Shown here: positions 58,951 through 64,000 of the stretch, piece by piece | How the letters are laid out: each line of letters begins with the position of its first letter | How positions within the stretch are numbered: position 1 is the stretch's first letter | Origin: Sediminimonas sp. | Lineage (GTDB): Bacteria; Pseudomonadota; Alphaproteobacteria; Rhodobacterales; Rhodobacteraceae | Length of the DNA: 64,000 nt | Assembly: GCF_024637375.1 (NCBI RefSeq) | Contig: NZ_JAGXFK010000018.1 | Location: 45,232 to 109,231, forward strand | Reading direction: 5' to 3' | Notes under the pieces: model-generated | What the model was told of the DNA's origin: nothing | Database searches by the model: none | What the model saw: the letters and a program-made list of their open reading frames with translations, nothing else | Translations under genes and position numbers: made by a program

Positions 58951-60342
58951 TCAGTCGGTCACGGCACTCAGGCCTCTGTTCAGAAGCGACGGAAGGATCG
59001 AAGAGATCGTGCGATTCCACTTGGTGATCGGCTGTTCTTCGACAAAAACGATGTCGCCGGGGCGCATCTCGAACTTTGTGGCCAGCGTCATGTTCACGGC
59101 GTTGCGCGCGTCCAGATGCCAAGCCGTCACGGCGCCAAACGCGCCCGGATTGATAGACGGGCGCAGCACGTAGATGTTTGACGGATCACCCGTCATCGTC
59201 GGGAACCCGCCATTACCGTAAAGCACATCGGCAAGGCTGGCTTCTTGTTCATAGGGCAAGGCAATGCGGTTCTGCTTGCCGACCTCGCCGGCGAGGTAGA
59301 TGTAGTCACGCGCCTCGGCGCCCAGCTCCTGGCGGGCGCGGAAATTGGCGCGGCGCTCGTCGAGCATGCCGCGGCGCAGGCCCATCTCGGCGCCCAGCAT
59401 GGCCAGCGTGTCCTGGCGCGCCTGGCTGCGCAGGCGGATGACGTCGACCTCCTGGCGGTAGAACTCGAACGCCCGGTCGACGTCATAGGTGGTGTCGACA
59501 TAGACCGCGTCGCCGTTCTTGAGCGGTAGTTCGCGCAGCCCGGGGCGTTCGAGGTAATCCTGGTAGGGTATCTGGTAGAGTGTGCCGTCGCGGTAGATCC
59601 GGATCGAGGCGAACTGCTCGTCGCGGACCTGTACGCCGCCGGTGGCGATCAGCGCGTCGCCCAGGGTCAGCGGAACCAGCGTGACCGGCACCCGCGCGGC
59701 CTGGCGCACCGCGCCGCCCACGGTGACCTTCTTCGAGTTGAAGTCGGTCACTTCCAGCGAGAACGCCGGGTCGACCTGGTTTTCCAGCAGGAACTTGAAG
59801 ATGCGGTCCTGCGCCTCCTGCAGGGTCAGGCCGCCGATCTCGACCCGGCCGATATCGGGGATCGAAATCGCGTTGTCATCGGAGACGGTGTAGCCCTGCC
59901 GCCGGGTCTGCGCGGCGAGCAGGCCGCTCAGGCGCTCGACCGAATTGCCGTTCTGCTTGGTGGCCAGCAGCACCACGTCGCCGACGCCGAGGCGATAGGG
60001 CGGCGGCGTGAAATCCGGCGGCGGGCGCAGCTCCAGCCGGCCGGGGCGCTCGTCGGGGGTGTCCGGCGCGGCGGGCAGCGTGCCCATCCCGCGCGCCTGC
60101 CCGGCCGACGCGGCGGCGTGGAATTCGCGCGGCAGGTTGCGGGGGCTGTAAGGGCTGCGGTTGGCCAGCAGTACCGTTTCGGGGGTCAGCGCGATCTCGC
60201 GCACGTCCATGCCCGCGCCGGCGGCGCGGCTGACGGAGGGGCTGTTGTAGACGACACCGCACCCGCCGGGAAAGACCAGCGCCGCGGCGAGCGCCAGTCC
60301 CATTGCCGTTCGCGCCCGAAGCCTGGCCCTGCCGTGTCTCAT
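58951..60342 (-). CDS. Polysaccharide export lipoprotein (Wza-like outer membrane polysaccharide exporter)
   Basis: Lipoprotein signal ALAAALVFPGGC; YRLGVGDVVLLATKQN; SLBB-type GDALIATGGV; GDIVFVEEQPITKWNRTISSILPSL. Confidence 0.92.
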   Translation of the reverse strand: MRHGRARLRARTAMGLALAAALVFPGGCGVVYNSPSVSRAAGAGMDVREIALTPETVLLANRSPYSPRNLPREFHAAASAGQARGMGTLPAAPDTPDERPGRLELRPPPDFTPPPYRLGVGDVVLLATKQNGNSVERLSGLLAAQTRRQGYTVSDDNAISIPDIGRVEIGGLTLQEAQDRIFKFLLENQVDPAFSLEVTDFNSKKVTVGGAVRQAARVPVTLVPLTLGDALIATGGVQVRDEQFASIRIYRDGTLYQIPYQDYLERPGLRELPLKNGDAVYVDTTYDVDRAFEFYRQEVDVIRLRSQARQDTLAMLGAEMGLRRGMLDERRANFRARQELGAEARDYIYLAGEVGKQNRIALPYEQEASLADVLYGNGGFPTMTGDPSNIYVLRPSINPGAFGAVTAWHLDARNAVNMTLATKFEMRPGDIVFVEEQPITKWNRTISSILPSLLNRGLSAVTD

Positions 60343-60390
60343 TCTTGTCCCTCCGAAATTCGTTGCGTCTATCAATTCGCTGCGTCTTTG

Positions 60391-61023
60391 TTAGCGCAGC
60401 ACGCGCTCGGTTTCCATGTATTGCATCGCCGGGCTGATCCATTGCCGCGACTTCAGCACCGTGCCAGTCGCGTCCAGCCAGTAGACGTTGGTGAATTCGT
60501 GCCGCGGCGAGGTGCAGCGTGCCGCGATCCGGCGCGCGGCGCGCGCGGCGCCGTCGATTTGCAGCGTGGTGCGCGCCTGCCCGGTGCGGCGGCACTGGTA
60601 GCTGCGGAACACGGTCTGGTCCTCGCCGTCGAGATAGGTGCGGATATGCGGGTAATAGCCCCCGCCGCCGGTGCCGCGCAGCATCGCCACGTCGCCCGCC
60701 ACATCGGCCGACATCAGGTCATCGCCCAGGCCCCGCGTCGCGATCAGCACGCCGCCTTGCAGCGACAGCGTGATCCCGTCGAGCGTCTGCCACACCGTCA
60801 CGTCGCCGCTCTCGGCCACCGGGGCCAGCGTGGCGCGCGCGCCGGTCTCCGGGATCGCCACGCGCAGCCGCTCGGGGCCCGTGGGCTGCGGGGCGACGGC
60901 GGCCACGTTGCCGGTCAGCTCCAGCGCCCCGCCCAGCCGGTCGCAGCCGCCCGCCAGCAGCGCCGCCAGCGCCAGCGCCATGCCGGCCGGCCTCAGAGAT
61001 CTGTGTGCCGCCGCGGCTCTCAT
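60391..61023 (-). CDS. YjbF family lipoprotein (GfcB-like)
   Basis: MRAAAAHRSLRPAGMALALAALLAGGC lipobox; C-term FTNVYWLDATGTVLKSRQWISPAMQYMETERVLR; ATGA overlap with yjbH. Confidence 0.85.
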   Translation of the reverse strand: MRAAAAHRSLRPAGMALALAALLAGGCDRLGGALELTGNVAAVAPQPTGPERLRVAIPETGARATLAPVAESGDVTVWQTLDGITLSLQGGVLIATRGLGDDLMSADVAGDVAMLRGTGGGGYYPHIRTYLDGEDQTVFRSYQCRRTGQARTTLQIDGAARAARRIAARCTSPRHEFTNVYWLDATGTVLKSRQWISPAMQYMETERVLR

Positions 61024-63143
61024 CGCCAGAACCTCCCCCAGCCGTCGCGCAGGGCGGGCTTGTGCAAGGGGCGCACCCGCTCGTACAGCCGCCCGTCCAC
61101 GTCGAGGCGCGCGCCGCCGTCGCGGGTCAGCGGGCGGATCGTGGTGCTGAGCCCGTCCTTGTTGGGCTCGCCCGTCAGCCACGAGATCGGCACCGTGATG
61201 CGGATGCCCTTGTCGAAGGAGCCCTCGCCGAAATCATCGAAGGGCACGTCGGTCAGCGTCGCAAACGCGCCCACCTTCCAGCCGTTCCTGAACTCGCGGT
61301 CGAGCGAGAAGGTCGCGCCCCAGTCGCGCGCCAGGTAGCGCCCGGCGTCGATCTGCGCGTGAAACCCGTTCCCCATGTCCCAGTAGGCCGAGACATGGCC
61401 GGTGGCGACCTCGTAGTCGCGGAACCCGAAGCGCTGGTCGAAATCGCGCTGCTTGACGTAGTTGAGCTCCAGCCCGAGCGCGAACGGGCTGTCGGCGCGC
61501 TTCCACAAAAGCTCCGACGACAGCCCGCCATACATCCGCTCGAGATAGCCCAGCGTCACCCGGCCATAAACGTCGCGCCCCGGCTTGAAGTAATACGCCC
61601 CCGTGAGGTGCATCAGCGCCGGATCGCCCTGCTTGTCGTAGCGGGTGAAATCGCTGCGCACATGCGGCAGCACCGAGTTCGACACGCGCGTCGCCGTGTC
61701 GAGATTGCCGACGACCTTCTTGCGCAGGCTGCCCGAGAATTCGACCCCGCGCACGGGTTCGTAGGCGAAGTCGAGCTGGGCGCCGATATCGGCGCGCACC
61801 GGGTCGTCGGGGTCGAAGAAGCTGGGGCTCAGGTAGGGCTTGATCCCCCAGTCGAGCCGCGGATAGCGCTCCGGCGTGGGGCCCGGGCCATCGGCGGCGG
61901 CCGCGATGTGTGTGCGCGCGAAGCTTTTCCAGCTGCCCTCCAGGTCGTGCTCCAGCGCTTCCATGTCGTCGCGGCGGATGCGCAGTTCGGTCACTGGCAT
62001 GCCGTCGGTGATCAGCGTGATATCAAAACGGTCAATGTGGGCGGCTAACAGCCGGGTGAGAACCCGCGCCGTGCGCCCCACCGCCTGCGCGGTCTGGGAA
62101 TAGGCGGTGTTCTCGATCGCGACCCGGGCGCGGGCGCCGTCGATGGAAAACCCGTGCAGGCGCACGCCCTGTTTGCCGAGCGCCGCGGCGAGGCGGGCGC
62201 GCAAGGCGCCGCGCTCCTCGATGTTGCCGCGCCACGACAGCGCGGCATCGGATGATGCCGGGCGCGCCAGCACCGGCGGCGGCGCCGGGTCGCGGCCGCC
62301 GTGGTTGGGCCGGTCCTTGGGGTTGAGCGTCGAGGTGATCTGAATGCCCAGCTGGCTGCCGTAGAGGTAGCGCAGCGACAGGTCGATCCCCGGGCGCAGC
62401 TTGTACGTGGCGCCAAGGCTGACCTGTGAGCGGCGATTGAACGCCGCCGGTGTCTCGCGCGGGTAGGCATCCGGGGAATACTCGGCCACCAGCCTGAGCC
62501 GGTCGGTGGCCTGCCACTCGATGCCGCCGAACAGCGCGGCGTCGCCGCGAAAGAACTGGCCGGTTTCCACATCGCCGCCGACGCCGAAACTGCGCTGCGG
62601 GCGGGTCTTGAAACGATCATCGAACACCCCCAGCGGGTTGGTGAACCCGCCGACCCCGGCCAGCCGGCCCCAGCCAATGCCACCGCTCACCCGCACGCGG
62701 CGGCCAAGCGTCTTGGTGGCGACGACGTATTCCGACGAATAGACACCGGTGCCGAGAAAATCGTTCAGCCCGATGGCCAGCGCCGGGCGCACGCGCCCCT
62801 CGTCGACGAGCCGGTAGTGCAGCGAAAAACTGCGGTCGTAAAGCGTGCTCGTGCCGCCACCCGCGACTTTGTCCAGCACCGCGTAGCGGAAACTGCCCGA
62901 CAGCCGCGGCAGCAACTGGAAGGTCATCGTATTGCGGGTCTGCCCGGCAAAGCTGCTGATGGTGAACGCAAGCTCACCGTCGGGCCGGCTCTTGGCCACC
63001 GGCATATCGATCAGCCCGGGATAGCCGTAGCTGTTGTAGCCGGTTGCGATGCGCGCCTCGTCCGCCCCCAATGCCGGCGCCGCCACGCAAAGCGCAACCG
63101 CGATTGTCGGTCCTATAAATTTTTTGCCTGTTCGCCCTCGCAT
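61020..63143 (-). CDS. YjbH domain-containing outer membrane protein (GfcD-like)
   Basis: ORF 707 aa; PGLIDMPVAKSRPDGELAFTISSFAGQTRNTMTFQLLPRLSGSFRYAVLD; beta-strand rich. Confidence 0.9.
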   Translation of the reverse strand: MRGRTGKKFIGPTIAVALCVAAPALGADEARIATGYNSYGYPGLIDMPVAKSRPDGELAFTISSFAGQTRNTMTFQLLPRLSGSFRYAVLDKVAGGGTSTLYDRSFSLHYRLVDEGRVRPALAIGLNDFLGTGVYSSEYVVATKTLGRRVRVSGGIGWGRLAGVGGFTNPLGVFDDRFKTRPQRSFGVGGDVETGQFFRGDAALFGGIEWQATDRLRLVAEYSPDAYPRETPAAFNRRSQVSLGATYKLRPGIDLSLRYLYGSQLGIQITSTLNPKDRPNHGGRDPAPPPVLARPASSDAALSWRGNIEERGALRARLAAALGKQGVRLHGFSIDGARARVAIENTAYSQTAQAVGRTARVLTRLLAAHIDRFDITLITDGMPVTELRIRRDDMEALEHDLEGSWKSFARTHIAAAADGPGPTPERYPRLDWGIKPYLSPSFFDPDDPVRADIGAQLDFAYEPVRGVEFSGSLRKKVVGNLDTATRVSNSVLPHVRSDFTRYDKQGDPALMHLTGAYYFKPGRDVYGRVTLGYLERMYGGLSSELLWKRADSPFALGLELNYVKQRDFDQRFGFRDYEVATGHVSAYWDMGNGFHAQIDAGRYLARDWGATFSLDREFRNGWKVGAFATLTDVPFDDFGEGSFDKGIRITVPISWLTGEPNKDGLSTTIRPLTRDGGARLDVDGRLYERVRPLHKPALRDGWGRFWR

Positions 63144-63656
63144 GGCCTCTCATTAGCGCATAGGGAAGACAATGGAAGAAGGAATTTGCCCCTGTGGCCG
63201 ATCAGCGTCGGCTTGTTGCAAGTCAATCACGCTGTCAACTTTTGGGCAACGCGACACGTATTGAGAGGTAGCCAAAAAACTTGAACCGCGGCTGGTTTAC
63301 GCGTTACGGGCAATCCACCTAACTCACCTGTTCAGATTTCCCGAGCCACCTCTCTCGAACCAAGCAGAACAAAGCAGGAATATCAAGGCTCGATTCATAC
63401 GGAATAAAGCCGGAATCAGACCCTGATATTACGGGACCCAGGAAGACATCGGGAACCAGGAAAACCCACCCATTTCCGGATCATTTTGACCTGACTCTGA
63501 GCCCGACTCCGAGGGTCTTTCTGGAACCAGAAAAGCACCTCAAAACAGGCCGTAGTGATGCTCTGACCAGCGGACTTGCTTGCCCCCCCCCCGAGAGAAT
63601 AGCACCCCACTTCCCGTGAGGTGGTTAAGTATCTGTATACAGTATATATAATAGAA

Positions 63657-63701
63657 ACCACCTGTCCACGGGGCGGCTGTGCCGCCCCGTGGACAGGTGG
63701 T
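63657..63701. repeat. Perfect 21-bp hairpin in an AT-rich tract
   Basis: ACCACCTGTCCACGGGGCGGC-TGT-GCCGCCCCGTGGACAGGTGGT. Confidence 0.9.
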
Positions 63702-63780
63702 ATAACTTCTCTTTATATATTGGATTATAACATATATAGAGTATAGATAACTACAGGTCAATACTATTTATAGTACCGCT

Positions 63781-63843
63781 CCATACAAAGGACACTCTGC
63801 GAAAAAGCTACGCTTTTTCTTGAGGCCCTTTGTATGTCACTGG
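63781..63843. repeat. Structured element B: nested hairpin
   Basis: Outer arms CATACAAAGG (63782-63791)/CCTTTGTATG (63827-63836), inner GAAAAAGC-TAC-GCTTTTTC (63801-63819). Confidence 0.75.
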
Positions 63844-63863
63844 CTATGAAAGAAAGGGGTTAA

Positions 63864-64000
63864 CAGGCTGCTGAAAAACCCCGCCTGGACAGGGATTTGA
63901 GAACATGATTCACCCTTTTCAGATCACGAAGGGGGTGATGATGCGCGGGACGGACGAGGCGAGCGGGTCGCTGTTCAGCTATGTGGACCTTGAGGAACGG
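63864..64000 (+). mobile_element. Left end of an IS5-like insertion sequence (continues past the window)
   Basis: Terminal-repeat-like CAGGCTGCTGAAAAACCCCG followed by a transposase start. Confidence 0.65.
63938..64000 (+). CDS. IS5-family-like transposase, N-terminal fragment
   Basis: MMRGTDEASGSLFSYVDLEER matches the characteristic N-terminus of IS5/IS1182-type transposases; truncated by window edge. Confidence 0.75.
   Translation, partial: MMRGTDEASGSLFSYVDLEER

Noticed and set aside
63416-63761. Small minus-strand ORFs (81 and 73 aa) in the AT-rich segment
   Set aside because: They run through the perfect hairpin and poly-C tract, with atypical composition and no domain.
1-64000. CRISPR arrays, rRNA genes, or defence systems (RM, CBASS, retron RT, toxin-antitoxin)
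   Set aside because: No regularly spaced repeats, no rRNA-like stretches and no characteristic nuclease, RT or methyltransferase motifs seen in any translated frame.

Overview
High-GC alphaproteobacterial chromosome segment, Rhodobacterales/Roseobacter-like by gene content and protein style. From left to right it holds: (i) a peptide/opine-type ABC transporter cluster with aldehyde dehydrogenase, M20 peptidase and a divergent PAS-LuxR regulator; (ii) an IS630-type element inserted at a TA inside a duplicated-domain secreted protein gene; (iii) Calvin-type fbp-fba-rpe genes, with rpe frameshifted at a 7-G run; (iv) a large (~14.2-39.8 kb) CoA-ester/beta-oxidation supercluster with an IclR regulator, two acyl-CoA ligases, a liv-type ABC transporter, two acyl-CoA dehydrogenase pairs, thiolase, MaoC, an NMO-like protein, an ACAD10/11-like kinase and FadJ; (v) housekeeping genes (ade, aroC, a TPP riboswitch with thiBPQ, petABC, mtaB, dapF); (vi) tRNA-Lys followed by a tyrosine integrase and an AT-richer non-coding stretch; (vii) an exopolysaccharide locus (PPP phosphatase, BY-kinase, YjbE-like, Wza-like, YjbF, YjbH); (viii) an AT-rich segment with a 21-bp perfect hairpin, ending in an IS5-like element cut by the window edge. 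The observations I rate highest are a shared inverted repeat (TTCCGCnnTGCGGAA-like) upstream of several CoA-catabolism operons, a 14-bp inverted repeat flanking the BY-kinase start codon with the same box upstream of yjbH, two structurally similar repeat elements bracketing the 55-63.8 kb region, and the exact reconstruction of the IS630-disrupted gene. All calls were made by eye; no database search was run.
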